Below are positions 12,040-44,458 of a stretch of 64,000 nucleotides of DNA, piece by piece. Each line of letters starts with the position of its first letter. The stretch's first letter is position 1. This DNA comes from Megaleporinus macrocephalus (lineage: Eukaryota > Chordata > Actinopteri > Characiformes > Anostomidae): contig CM038727.1 in the NCBI GenBank assembly GCA_021613375.1, positions 8,593,942 through 8,657,941 on the forward strand, given 5' to 3'. Both the position numbers and the translations under genes were made by a program. The notes beneath the pieces were generated by a model. That model was not told where the DNA came from, did not search any database, and saw only the letters and a list, made by a program, of their open reading frames with translations.

Positions 12040-12312
12040 CTATCTACTGTCCAGATTCTCAGGGAGACGCTGGAATCTTCACCCTCACCTTGACTCCTAA
12101 TAGGACTGCCATCATGCAGAGCTACAGCAGCCAAATGTCACAGCAGTCTGCATAAAGTGGTTTAATGGCACAGATGTCCGTATAAGGAAAGAGGGAAACT
12201 TCACCCTGTACAAACAGTACAGTGTGAAAGATATGGGATTATACACCTGTGAGAAAACAGCTGCCCAATCCTGACAGATTTCACAGACTTCCCTGTAGAT
12301 CCAATTAAGTAA
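12040..12312 (+). pseudogene. Decayed Ig-domain exon
   Basis: One frame reads KWFNGTDVRIRKEGNFTLY, then KQYSVKDMGLYTCEKTAAQS and a TGA, and ends with a GTAAAC donor at 12310. It resembles the receptor exon at 1-76 (GTYTCER.., same CAGACTTC word, same donor). Two in-frame stops after YTCEK and broken frame upstream make it non-functional. Most likely a tandem-duplicate relic of the receptor on the left. Confidence 0.65.
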
Positions 12313-12357
12313 ACCTCAGCAACAGCTCTTTTATAGGTCAGCACCAAAATTCACAAA

Positions 12358-13370
12358 TATACACCATATTGCCAAAAGTATTCGTCCGTCTGCCTTCACA
12401 CACATATGAACTTGTGTGTAAAGTGATATCCCATTCTTAACCCATAGGGTTTAATATGAGGTCTGTCCATGCTTTGCAGCTATAACAGCTTCTACTCTTC
12501 TGGGAAGGCTCTCCACACGGTTTAGGACAGTGTTTATGGGAATGTTTGACCGTTCTTCCAGAAGCACATTGGTGAGGTCAGACAGGATGTTGGATCAGAA
12601 GGCCAGGATCGCAGTCTCCGCTCTAATTCATCCCAAAAGTGTTCTATTGGATTGAGGTGCAGGCCAGTCTAGTTCTTCCACACCAAACTTGCTCCTGCAT
12701 GTCTTTATGGAGCTGCTTTGTGCACTGATGGGCGATCATGTTGGAACAGGAAGGGGCCGTCCTCAAACTGTCCCCACAAAGTTAGGAGCATGACATTGTT
12801 CAGAATCTCTTGGTCTGCTGAAGCATTAAGAGTTCCATTCACTGGAACTAAGGGGCCGAGCTCAACTCCTGAAAAAACCCTACACAATAATCCCCCCTCC
12901 ACCAAACTTTACACTCGGCACAATGCAGTCAGACAAGTACCGTTCTCCTGGCAACTGCCAAACGGATTGCCAGAAGGAGAAGCTTGATTCGTCACTGCAG
13001 AGAACACGTCTCCACTGCTCTAGAGTCCAGTGTTACCACATCCAACGCTTTGCAGTGTGCTTGGTGATGTAAGGCTTGGAAGCCGCTGCTCAGCCATTGA
13101 AACACATTCCATGAAGCTCTCTACGTTTGGAGGTCTGTAGCGATTGACTCCGCAGGAAGTTGGCAACCTCTGCACACTTTGCCTCATTTTACGTGGTTAC
13201 CACTTCGTAGCTGAGTTGCTGTCGTTACCAATGGCTTCCACTTTGTTATAACACCACTGACAGTCGACTGTGGAATATTGAACAGTGAGGAAACTTCACA
13301 ACTGCATTTGTTGCACAGGTGGCGTCCTATCTAATGCGTGTAGAAGCAGTCTGCAGTTCTAAGTACTTGG
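12358..13370 (-). mobile_element. Tc1/mariner-like element, decayed
   Basis: Starts with CACCATATTGCCAAAAGTAT, the familiar end of this fish Tc1-like family, and runs in reverse through the whole element. It includes a block reading (minus strand 12905-12705) GVELGPLVPVNGTLNASA and DGPFLFQHDRPSVHKA, i.e. the transposase region around 'LVPV.G.LNA' and 'FQHD.A..H'. Stops and frameshifts interrupt it. The distal inverted repeat is missing. Confidence 0.85.
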
Positions 13371-14242
13371 CTAAAAATCAAGGCAGAGCCCAAACTACTT
13401 TTCACACTGAGTTTAGTAGTTTACAAACATTTACTGTAAATACTTTTATAACCATTTACTATGTCATCTTCTTCAGTCCTGTTAGAGAAGCAGCTCATGT
13501 GGCTCCTCATGAAGCTGCTGGCCAGAATGTTCAAACTATGTAAACCTGCACCATATGAGCTCATTTCTAATTATAACACTATAAACATTCTTTAAACACA
13601 ACCAGATGTTTTATTTAGCTCCAGGAATAATTCCATACCTCTTATTTTATAGTTTTAATCTCTTCATAATTATTTACTAATATTATTACTCTTAAAACAG
13701 TAGATTTTATAAGAATAAGAAAACCCCTTCTCTGAGGCACCTGATTCAGCAAATCATTAGTAAGTACTTAAAGCAGTGGCAGCAAACTGTTAACCTTTAA
13801 CTAACTTGAGTTCATGGGAAAAAGACTTAAATCTGATTTAGAGAAGTTGAATGTGCTGGAGTGACTTAAGCATTCTCTTAGTACATGTGTTTCTGTTTTA
13901 GAAACTGAAATGCAGCATTTTCCAAAAGAGAATATAAAAAAAAAAACATATGGTAATCTTAGTGTCTGCTTTGTAATATGTATTTTGTAACTTCATATGC
14001 GTCTTTAAATTGATTCCTAAAATCTGTGTGTTCATGTTAATCTTGTGTTAAGTAAGAAGCCATCCTGTCGCCAGTCTTCAATACCAAACAGCATTCCGCT
14101 CCACTGTTCACTTGTGTGTGCGCAGAACAGTCTACAAGGAACACTGAACAAAATAGTTTGTATAAGTTCAAAATGTAATAACATTGTATTTTACATCCAA
14201 ATAAGGCTTTAGGTCTGGTGTTAATATTTAGTTTTGGAGATA
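13371..14242. other. Spacer, nothing recognised
   Basis: AT-rich sequence between the Tc1 relic and the cip2a 3' end. No ORF, repeat end or RNA gene that I can support. Confidence 0.4.
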
Positions 14243-14248
14243 TTTATT
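14243..14248 (-). terminator. cip2a: Candidate cip2a poly(A) signal
   Basis: AATAAA on the minus strand about 280 bases beyond the cip2a stop codon; the first such hexamer I found downstream. Cleavage site not observable. Confidence 0.4.
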
Positions 14249-14529
14249 CATTTAAATTGATGGTGAGAAGAAAGACATGCATAACGTACAGACCAAAAAC
14301 ACGACACTACAAAAGGTAATAAGTTAATTGGATGTCAATTAAAAAATATTAAAATGGGACACCTATAAACTGAATCAAATTGTAAAATCAATTTTATACT
14401 TCCTACCTACACGGTTTACCTGTACATGTGCACATTCCAGGTTGGAGCGTGTGCACAGTTGGTCAGGAGCAGCTTTTGATGTGTGGCAAGCGTTTGTGTG
14501 AGATGTCCATGTATGTGTGTACGTATGGA

Positions 14530-34486
<19,957 letters not shown>

Positions 34487-35085
34487 CCCGGTCTATAAAA
34501 CAGCTGCTTTATCAAATAAATCCAATAAAATCGAGTCAGCTGATATAATTAATGAGTAAACAAAAGCAACGTTCCTGCAACTTATTGAGCTAACGTTAGC
34601 TAGCTAGCTTAGCTTAGCTTCTCGTTTACTTACTTTCAGCGACTCGTTTACTTCTCTCCGCACTCTAACAGTGAACTAAATTACACCGGAGTTAGTTAAA
34701 TTCGTCTTACTTCTTACATAAGACACAAGCAAGACTGAAATAAATGTTTGTTTTGGTCGTAGAAGTTTCTGTTTCTACAACTCCGGCTGACAAATGACGT
34801 CCTCCCGCTTTCCGCTTCAAAATACTGGAAGAGCTCATGACTTACGGAGGGGAGACGTGAGCCAACAAACGGTACCCTATGAAGAGAAATGCTTCATATT
34901 TTTCGTTATAAGACGTAAACGTTTTAAAAAAATATATCAAAACATATACTGTATATGTATGTATATCTATTATTTATTTCTGGATTTAACTGTGTGTGAT
35001 ACAAAAACAAAAAACTCCCCCCAGAAAATGGATAATTCGACATAACGACGTAATGACGTAGCTCCGCTAAGCCACGCCTCCCCTG
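34487..35085 (-). promoter_or_regulatory. cip2a: cip2a 5' UTR and promoter region
   Basis: Upstream of the start codon are a TGACGTC CRE/ATF-type site (34795-34801), further TGACGTA and ACGACGTAATGACGTA sites (35045-35060) and a CCACGCCTCCC GC-box-like stretch (about 35072), a CpG-richer patch in AT-rich surroundings. The transcription start is not visible. In human the neighbour DZIP3 is head-to-head with CIP2A; I see no such gene here. Confidence 0.4.
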
Positions 35086-35204
35086 AACACGCTGCTGGGG
35101 TCACAGTAGATAAGATCTCAGAGTATTAGAATATGTGGTTTATTAATATTAAAATATTGGCTTTATACTTATAGTGTGTTGTGTTATTGACACAGATCTT
35201 TTAC

Positions 35205-35440
35205 TTATGATGTTATACCGCCATGTATAATATTGTACACATTGATATTGTAAGAGCTGCTACACATGAATAGGCTAAATTGACACAATGACACGTATAA
35301 TATTGTATATATTAATATATCGTAGGAGCTGCTACACATGAATAGGCTTAATTTACACACCAACATGTATAATATTGTACATATTAATATATATTGTAGG
35401 AGCTGCTACACATGAATAGGCTTAATTTACACACAGACAA
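35205..35440. repeat. Approx. 70-75-bp tandem repeat, 3 units
   Basis: Units carry TATAATATTGTACATATTAA, TGTAGGAGCTGCTACACATG and AATAGGCTTAATTTACACAC. Two more units (about 35875-35990) lie beyond an inserted block. Confidence 0.8.
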
Positions 35441-35874
35441 CTATCTACATATCTCTGTACATTATTTATACTAGATAAATGTAGATAGGTATGTGTGTAT
35501 TTGTATATACACTTGTACTTTATTGTGAATATTTCTGCTTATATGTATGTATGTATGTTTATATATTTTTGGAATTATGTATATGGGTATGTAGCAGTGC
35601 ATGTTTATATGAATATATTAGCCACTCACGAGTCAAGTCACTTTATCCTCATTTTAATGGCACTGAGCGTTATTGTGCACCTATTTTTGCACAGTATGGA
35701 GATTCTGCTCTAACTAGTCTCTATATCCGTGTCAGTAATAGTCTCAACAGAGGCTACTTTACTTTACCCTTGTTTGTTGTGAACTGTGCTGTATTGTATT
35801 TTTATTGTTTTGTGTACCTGTGTTGTGTATTAGCTACTGGTTGCCTTAATTTTAATAAAGTATCCATTCATCCA
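35441..35874 (+). mobile_element. Probable retroposon inserted in the tandem repeat
   Basis: Ends TTTTAATAAAGTATCCATTC then ATCCATCT, matching the '(A)ATAAAGTATC(TATC)n' 3' ends of common fish non-LTR elements. It sits exactly between repeat units. The 152-codon open frame here shows no domain. Confidence 0.5.
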
Positions 35875-35984
35875 TCTAGTAGGAGCTTCTATACACAAAT
35901 AGGCTTAATCTACACATCAACACACATAATATTTTATTTTACATATTAATACTGTAGGAGTTTCTACACACAAACAGGCTAATG

Positions 35985-36535
35985 TGTGGCTGTGACACCA
36001 TATAACAATGTCAAGGATTAGGTGCCTGGTAGGATTAGGGGTGATGTGGGTGGTCTACCCCAGCCACAGGTACTTTTACAGGAAGAGTACCAAATGTATC
36101 CTGTATTGTGCTAATATGCAGGTGTAACCCAGCTCACTTACATGGATGCATCATAATGAAATAAGAACAGAAATTTGGAGATTGGAGCCCAGGAGAGGCC
36201 TACAGCTGGTTGTGTCTCATATAGGATCTCTCAGTTTGGAAATAAGGGAGGTTTTCTAAAAGGAATAAAAATGATGTCTGGGGAGACAATGCATTCCCAG
36301 TGGAGGGTTTGGAAACAATAGTGGTTTATGAAGCTGCAGTAAGGTGTACATTTATAAATAATGGTGGTGAAAGCTATGTCGTAATGAAGGAGAGGTGAGG
36401 TGAGATAAGGTTTCCCTCCTTGCCCCAAGAAAACATATAAATACCCAGTGTTTTCTGGAATAAACCAGTTACTGCAACTCAAGATTCTTATTCTTGCAAT
36501 GTCTTAATCTTTATTCAAGAGCCTGTGCTGCCAAA
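35985..36535 (+). mobile_element. Possible solo LTR of an endogenous retrovirus or LTR retrotransposon
   Basis: A unique block has a TATA box (ACATATAAATACC, about 36435) followed about 25 bases later by AATAAA (about 36461) and a CT-rich end, the U3-R-U5 order of an LTR. It begins near TGTGGCTGTGACACC. No internal gag/pol sequence lies next to it and no target duplication was found. An unrelated repeat with chance TATA/poly(A) signals is possible. Confidence 0.35.
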
Positions 36536-38960
36536 CCTGATATGCAAAATTTATTTTATGTTTAGAGTGTTTTGTTTAAACTGTTGCATTGAAAAAAAAA
36601 GTTAAATACAACAGTGCCAGTTGCTTAAAGGTGCCACAGAATGGGAAACTGTATTTACATTAGTTCAATAAGGAGAGTACAGTACATACCCTAAACATAG
36701 GGACGATAAAACAGGCCGATTCTAGAATCCTAAACTGTTACATAACAGTCTTAAATCATTAATATTCATACTCACAAAAATGTATATACAACAACAGAGC
36801 AATCGTAGTGAAAATGGTGACTATGTGGAGAACTCTACTGTTCCAAGCTGTGAAGGGAATGTTGCCACTTCATTCCCTTCCCAACAAACCAAACTGTCAG
36901 TGGTACATGGCTGTCAATCATCTTTAAATGAGGTTGACATTGGATTCACCAGCTTTTTAATCTAATTTTCAGGTCCACCTTAAATTAGCTTAAGGTGCCA
37001 GAAGCTATGTGTGGCCCCATTGAAGATGGAATGAGAAATTTACAAAACAAGCTGGTGTATAAGAACTTAAGCTCTCACATCTTTAACAAGATCTTTAATT
37101 CTGCGGTCTGTACATTTGATTTCAGCAGTTTCTCAAACACTCTGAGCAGCTTCAGCTCAGTGCTTAACCCTGAAGAGACTGAAAAGAGGTGCTGCCCCTT
37201 AGCACATTAGCATCACAACCTCCAGTAGTGAGCTGTAAGTAGCAGCCGTGCTGTGTGACTGTATCACTGTGTGCTGGTTGAAGCAGATCATCTTAAACTG
37301 AAAGTTTCACAGAGACACCTTTAATCTACTTTGTGTTTGATGTCCAGATGAAAGCAAGTAGCTGGTATAGGTAATGCTAGATACTAGCAAGCTCTAAGGA
37401 ACTAGGATTAGCATAGCTAGCACAGCCTGTACATCAGAGGTCACCAATAGGCAGACCACAGTCCGGACCCAGACGTTGTCCTATGCGGACTCTAACCGAT
37501 AAACTATTGAGAAGGATTTAATTCTGACAGTGTTTATTTTAAGTTGCGGAATTTTTCTTGTCTTTATGGTATACGAGCTTTGCGGTGCAGTAAACTCACA
37601 GACCAATTACATGCTCTGTAAGATCACCAAAGGCGAGGTACAAAGCAAGAAGCAGTAGTTGGAGAATAAAGCGAGTCAGAGAATAAATTGAGTCAGAGAA
37701 TAAAGCGAGTCAGAGAAAGGCTAATTCAGATGGTGTGCTCTAAAAAAAGAAGAGTCAACGACTAAAACCAACTATTTCAAGCAGGAATGGACCGAGACTT
37801 ATATATATATTTATTTATATATTATTATGCAGCTCCAAGCCAACAGATTAGGATGTAAAACTGAGTTAACAAGAAGTCACTGCTTTATTTACTGTTTCTG
37901 TAAATAAACACTTTAAGATGCACTTTTTTTCAAAAGCGTTCTGTTTTTTTAATGCAGCCCTTGTTTTTACTTGAAGTGAGAAAATAACATTTATTTGAAG
38001 TTTTATAAATAATTAATTCAGTTCAGTATTTAAACAATAAATATACTGAAATATACTGAACGGTATGTGTGATGTGTTGGTGTTTCAGTAGCTGATGGTA
38101 TAAGATGCTGATACTAGACTACTTCAGTAAATAGGATATACCACTGAATCAGAACACACGTTAGAAATGATGACGGTCCGGAATTCTAATGAAATACCCC
38201 TGCTGTACACGCTGCAGCATTTAAGGTGGAGCGGAATATTAGATTAAGCAGCCGGCAAGCAAGCCAACATATTTAAAGATAAACATCAACCAGAGGGCCT
38301 AAAACATTCTTAACACACACACACACATACATAATTTTATTTTATCTACTTACAGTTTGACAATCAACAACAATTACAAAAATATAGACAAAAAAATTAT
38401 TCTAACGTGTCTATTTAATCTGTGTTGGAGCGTGAGGGGTTAAGTGGAAGCCTGTGAGTCTGTGTCTCCCCCTATAAGGACTGTGATGACTCAGAATGTT
38501 GGTGGTTGGTGGTCCCGCTGTTCATGTACAGAGGGGGCCAGGCAGCTATAATTCAGCGTGATATCAATTTCAAATGACAGTAAAACTGACCAATCAATCG
38601 CTAGGCTACCATCGCTAGCTAGTTTGCTGAGTCACGATGGAAGCCCATGTCCCCCCAAACTGTGAAACCCACCTGGTTATTTATAAGGAGGAACCTTATT
38701 TTGTTTAAGTAGTTGTATATGTTGTACAGATGTTATTGTTTGTTGCATTTCTGTCGTCTCACTTTTTGTTTCTTGACTTGCAGTTTATTAGGAGAAGAAA
38801 CAGCATTTTTTTTTCAGACGGTGGTGGTTGGGGGGGGGCTTAAGGGTCACGGTTTGCTACTACTGTATGTAGAGTTTCACAGACGGCGCCATCTTACATA
38901 TTGCTCCTTTAAAGCTACAGTAGCAAAAAACAAGCTACTTAATTGTACGAGGTAAAGAGA
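36536..38960. other. Intergenic spacer with dispersed repeats
   Basis: No supported gene. A repeat at 37000-37330 is inverted relative to 40715-40985. Open frames at 36780-36965 and 38713-38955 look incidental. Confidence 0.45.
37000..37330 (+). repeat. Dispersed repeat, inverted relative to 40715-40985
   Basis: Shares GATCATCTTAAACTGAAAGT, GTGATACA/TGTATCAC, AGCTCACTG and TGAAGAGACTGAAAAGAG words with 40715-40985 in reverse. The AAGGTGGA(A/G)(C/T)GGAA word also recurs at 38220 and 41950. Confidence 0.65.
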
Positions 38961-39850
38961 AGTTAAATAATAGTTCCATAAAAATGAATTATGAATGTAT
39001 GACTGTTTATGAACCACTTTCCAAGCTTGCGTGAGCACAAACACATGAGGCTTTTTTTTTAATTAATAAAAACATGAGTTTTTATTCCTCTCAAAGTTCT
39101 CATATTACGGTATATGTTCATCCAGCATTCAAAATGTCATCACTTTGGACTAATCTAAACAAATTCTGCTGTGTTTATTCCTTATAATATGAAACTGAGT
39201 TGTTATACAGGAACAAGTTGAGCCTTTCTGATAGGCTTGGGGTCGTTGTAGCCGCACGAAGAGAACACTGCTTCAGCTTCAGGCTGTGGTTTGACACTCT
39301 GGACCTTCTGCTTGTAGCTGCTCTCTCTCTATCTCTACATATATATAGACTCTGTGATACATAATGCTATTATTGTTCATGCACAACTCAAAGCAGTGTA
39401 CTCTGCTTAGCACATGAACGGTTGGATGTGATTTGGAGAACGTTTAATTGTGTAGCTGCCTTTTTATTTCTTTGCAGCAGTGAATGATAAGATACTTTAC
39501 GTGGTCAGGGCCGTGTCTCTGAAGGTTCATCGGCAGCTCCATGTTGCAACAAATAGAAACACAGCCCTAGAAATAGAGGAAGATGTGGTTTAGAGAAAAA
39601 AACAAAGACATGTAGGTGCCGTCTCTTTTTTACTGGTAAAGAGTACAGTATATTAAGATCATCTTAAATATATAGTCACGAATTCATGGTCAAAGCTTAC
39701 TCTGCTGTCCGTATAGCACTTCTCAGTTTGGTCACACATTTTAATTAATGTGAATTAATGCGTGCATGCTAATACAGTATTGAACCCTTATACAATTAAT
39801 AGCCCCCTATGAGAGAGAGTAAGGGAACATGTGTTTTAAGGTACCATAGA

Positions 39851-39899
<49 letters not shown>

Positions 39900-41090
39900 T
39901 CAGTATTTTCAATGTGATTTTGGTCACCCAGACATGGTTTTACACACCCATTTACACCCTCAGCTGATCTTAAAATTAAGCACTGTTTTCCCTTTGTAGG
40001 TGAGGTCATGAATCATTTGATGAGCTCTGCTCTGATTGGCTGGTTTACAGCAAGACGTTATAATGGTCACACAGACGCAATAATGGTCACACAGACACAA
40101 CATGTCGAAACAGACAAAATAAAATGAACCTCCATGTAAATAAACTCCGCCCTCATGCTGTTTAGTAAGCAACTTGGAGTTTGCTCCATAGCTCTGCTTG
40201 GTGACCTTTCCTCTATACCAATTCCAGAACATCTGCAAACATTCATCCTCATGTCTACAACAGTGGCTAAAAAAGTATCTTACTTAACTGGAAAGACAGA
40301 ACAAAATTATCAATAAAGCACTGGTACAATCTGTTAACTGAATATTCCATTTAGGAAAAATTTACATTTACCATAAAAGATAACATTAATTATTACAACA
40401 ATATTTGGTCTCCATTTTTTCAATTCATCCAGAGCTGATCCCTCCATTCGTTACTTGTTTATCTATTTATTTATTTATTTATTTATTTATTTATTTCTCC
40501 TTTTTTGCTCAATACCAACTATTAACCCCCTGTTCGTTGTTCTGTTTTGTCATATGTGTGTTTAATTGTCTATTCTGCAACAGCCCCTGTTACACTACAC
40601 TGTTTTGTATTCAAAAAAAAAAAAGGAGTTTGCTAGTAGCTAAAGCTACCTACACTGCCTACTTACTTTCATCTGGACAAGATTAATCTAATCTGGATGT
40701 AGATTAAAGTTGTCACTGTGAAACTTTCAGTTTAGGATGATCTGCTTCAACCAGCCCACAGTGATACACTCACACAGCATGGCTGCTTCTTACAGCTCAC
40801 TGTTGTGGGTTGCGATGCTAATTAAGGTGGAGCTGCTCGTCTCTTCAGTCTCTTCAGTGTTGGACGCTGAGCTGAAGCTGCTTGAGAAACTGTTCAAAGA
40901 TGTGGGAGTTTAAGTTCCTATTTGCCAGGCTGTTTTGTGAATTTCTCATTCCACCTTAAATAGTGCCACAGTTAGGTTCTGGCCCCTGTATAAGCTACAG
41001 CATTTTAAGGTGGACTGGAACATTGTGTGCAAAATTTAAAGTTTGCCAGGATCTTGTTAAAGATGTGGAAGCTGCAGTTATATTCTTGTT
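38961..41090. other. Intergenic spacer
   Basis: Holds an (AT)n run at 39854-39893, (TTTA)n at 40463-40496 and the inverted repeat partner at 40715-40985. No gene recognised. Confidence 0.5.
40715..40985 (-). repeat. Inverted partner of the 37000-37330 repeat
   Basis: GTGAAACTTTCAGTTTAGGA, TGATCTGCTTCAACCAGCCC and GTCTCTTCAGTCTCTTCAGT are the reverse complement of the block 3.7 kb upstream. Confidence 0.65.
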
Positions 41091-41725
41091 ATTTTTTTTT
41101 TTTTTTTTTGCACAAATAGAATGTGACATCAGGTAAACAAATAAACAAAAAAACAACAAACAAACTGTGCAGGGAAAGTAAAAAAAAGTGCAAAAGAGGC
41201 TTGTACAAAGTACTTTGCCTTCAAAGGAAAACAAATTATAGAGAAACAAAGAAGAAAAATATTGAGGAAAATATATAGTATTAATATCAATAATAACAAT
41301 AATTAACACTAATAACAATAATGATAATATAGAGTTACTCAATATACATAATCACAAGAATACACATGATGACATATTTAGTATTTAGATTGGTTACAGT
41401 GAGAGTACATGAGTTTTAGCTGTTTTTTAAAAAAACAATGAGGCTGTGGCAGATTTTTAAATGAGTTGGTAAACAATTCCAAATTAAAGGCCCTCTAAGA
41501 GAAAGTGTAAATTGTCGAATTGATGTTCTGAAATAAGCAGTGCAGCGGTTATTGGAGGATCTTGTGGGGTAGTGATGAACTTGGAAGTTGTTACGAAAAC
41601 TATTTTCATAACAATCAGGAAGAAGGTTATAAGTAAAAGAGAAAATAAACTTGCATATGTGAAACTGGTTCATACACATTGAGGATCTGAAGACTTCGAT
41701 AAAGTGGACGTGAGTTTGCACGGTA
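41091..41725 (-). mobile_element. LINE fragment: end of ORF2 and poly(A) tail
   Basis: On the minus strand, 41721-41416 reads FSFTYNLLPDCYENSF, HHYPTRSSNN and LSLRGPLIWNCLPTHLK, the C-terminal 'H.Y.TR...GP.IWN.LP' signature of non-LTR reverse transcriptase proteins. After the stop comes about 300 bases of 3' UTR and then about 20 A (T run at 41091-41110). 5'-truncated insertion; clade not certain. Confidence 0.75.
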
Positions 41726-44100
41726 ATTTGTTAGAAAGTGGCCATTCTAACAAATCTCTTCTGAAGAATATGTAGACAGTTGATACTGTTTTAAGTTGTA
41801 AGTACTAGCCCAAATAATGTTACTATAAGGGAGATAAGGATAAATAAGTGTAAAATATAAGTTAAGCATGATTTTATGTGGTAGAATATATTTTATTCTT
41901 CTGAATATATTTTATTCTTCATTCTGGTGCCTGTACAAGCTGCAGCATTTAAGGTGGAACATTTGATTATGAAGCTGGAGAAGCAGAAGCAGCTTAAAGA
42001 TCAGCTATGTGCCTTTGCCAGTTTGATTCCATGGAAAAGGTATGTAAGCTACATCCACAATTTTGGGGTTGTAAATAGTTAAGAGTTAATAATGAGTTAA
42101 GAGTAATAGTAGCAGTAAGTAGTGATGTGTAACAGTTTAGGACTTCGAAATCGGCTCACTTTACTGTCCCTCTCGTGTGAAGGTGGGATTTGTATTGGAA
42201 GGACGAACAACTGTGTTTGAGGTTCATGGTATATACAGTTCTATGCACTGAACTCTCCTTGGTACACTATATACAATGTAAGCGCAGTTTGCCATTCTAT
42301 GGCACCTTAAGGACAAACTGCATGTCAATGTCAGGGTCCATTAGCGTAGAAACCGGCCCACCCAATATCAGAAACATTTAGATTTGTCCCACCCAAAAAT
42401 TAAACCACAGAAAAGCGGAAACTGTTTAAAAACACTTATTGTAAAGTGTGTTTTGGCAGCCTTTGCAATTCACGCGCTATGTTTGTTGTTAGCAACGGGC
42501 TCCGGTTGTTAGGTGGTCTGGGTCTTTCACTTTGTTAAGGCTTGTGTTGAGATGCCTGAAATATTCTGCAGTCAGCAGCTTCACTGACCCGAGCTCTCGC
42601 CTCACTGGAGCGTCGGGTAGCTTGAGTTAGCTTTAAACGCGAGGTCAGTGATGAAAGCAATGAATAGCAACGATGACCATATATACTACAATAAAACAGC
42701 TTTAGTATAATGTGTTGTTATGGTAACAGACTAGGAGGGTTTGGGTTAGCTAACATTTATATTAACTTTAGACAGAAAGCACTCTGAAACATAAAGTTAC
42801 ATTACTCTCTGGCCACGCCCCCAAACTGCAGACTGCTACTACACTAAATACGTAAAATAATAACAAACAATAAACAAAATAAATAAATAAATAACTGAAT
42901 AAATAAAAGGACACCAGCTAGAAGTGACTTAAGCAGTGCAGAAATATATATTTTTGGTTATATATGTATATAATCCAGACATTGCATGTTTAATTTAAAA
43001 TCTCGTTTAGTTTGTAAAGTGATCTTTAATTGGATTAATTTAATAATAAACAGAAGTACAGATAATGTTGTATTTAGTTTATTTATTAGTCATTTACTGT
43101 AATTCCACAAATGTGGTTCTATGTCACTATACATAAAGTGAACTACAACCTTACCTACAGTGGAATCAGCTTATTGGTAATAGGTGATAGGGTGGGCTTT
43201 GACTCATATTCATATTAGCAAATGTGTCCCCGCCAATGTCAAACCCGCTCCCACACTCTTGTCAGGGTCCAACTCCTTACTCAACTGAATTGATCATCAG
43301 AAGATTTTTTGAACCATCATAACTGTAAATAACCCTCTGTCCTAGGGTAAGGGTCTTCTTGGGGTCTTCTTTTCTTTCATAAAACGTTGAGAGAGTATTA
43401 GACACATGTTCTATGAAGGTATACATTAGAAGTTTTTCTTGTTCTGAGAATTCTCATGTAAGATTATCTGAGGCTCTGACAGCATCCTCAAAACTGCCTC
43501 TCAATGCCGCAGTTGCAGCGGAATATGAAATCAATAATGGGTGGTCTCTGACTCACGGTACGGTAAATGACAGCTTTGAGTCATTTATGTGAAGCGGCCG
43601 TCACATGTGAACAGACACTGATATGTCAAAGATTAGATGTAATGCTTAAGGCTATATAACTTGAGAATGAACCAACACAAGCATTTCTTTTGACAGCACA
43701 CATATAGCACAAAGGAAAGAGACCATTCCAGTAGGATTTCTATGTTTATGGGGGGCTGAGTGATGCAACAGGTAATAAGAGGTTGTGGTGCCAGCACAAA
43801 CGATGATGACTACAGCATAAACATAGCATTTTGGTTCAATGTCTGATCACATGGGGAGAAAGGGGGGTCCATTTCAGGGTAAACATTAATGTAACAAGTA
43901 AATATGCATACATTAGAATGCTCATTCAAGCAGGAATGAAAATAATGCATGATGCGTAGGCCGTAAAACATGAAAGCTGTCATAAATCATTTACCCAAAA
44001 GAAAATTATCTATATTGATCCGCCCACGCTTTTTCCAATCTACACAATATTTTGACATTTGCTGTTTCCGCTGTGCTGTTCTATACGTGGTGGAATCTTG
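41726..44100. other. Intergenic spacer
   Basis: No supported gene or complete element. A modest CpG-richer patch lies at about 42470-42660 but without exon signals. Confidence 0.4.
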
Positions 44101-44131
44101 CTTGGTTTTTTTTTTTTAGAAAGAAAATTAG

Positions 44132-44353
44132 ATGGACGGAAACCTGTGTGGCTATGTGGTGGGCTTGGTTTACGTAGTGATGCTTGTAAGCTGCATGCAC
44201 TGTAATGAGCAAGCAAAAGTAACAGGTACTCTGAATTATACTAGCGTGCACAGCATCTCTGTCACTGCCACTCTGGGCTCAGAAGGCTTGCTGTGGCTCT
44301 ATGTAACAGTGGAGGAGCGGAAACAAGCTCTCTCTGGTCTGAGAACTGTGTAA
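44132..44353 (+). CDS. Candidate exon with signal-peptide-like start (uncertain)
   Basis: A 73-codon frame begins MDGNLCGYVVGLVYVVMLVS, which reads like a signal peptide, then has NYTS (a possible N-glycosylation site) and ends LSGLRTV. Just upstream is a run of T followed by AG (44107-44120) that would make a good splice acceptor. I recognise no domain, and an 18-bp satellite follows at 44459. It may be chance or a relic of a secreted-protein exon. Confidence 0.2.
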   Translation: MDGNLCGYVVGLVYVVMLVSCMHCNEQAKVTGTLNYTSVHSISVTATLGSEGLLWLYVTVEERKQALSGLRTV

Positions 44354-44458
44354 CGGTTTACACCACCACGCCACACAGCAACAACTACGTGTCTTCAGCT
44401 AAATATAAGAAGGAGGAAGCTCAGTATTCCCAGCATGGACATAGTGGCAGAGGCTGAG

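Noticed and set aside
12705..12987. Open frames on both strands over 12.7-13.0 kb as genes
   Set aside because: They lie in a decayed Tc1-like transposon; the minus frame is a transposase relic.
34794..35045. Divergent gene sharing the cip2a promoter
   Set aside because: The 83-codon frame is AT-rich and featureless; no exon of a DZIP3-like gene is seen on + to 52 kb.
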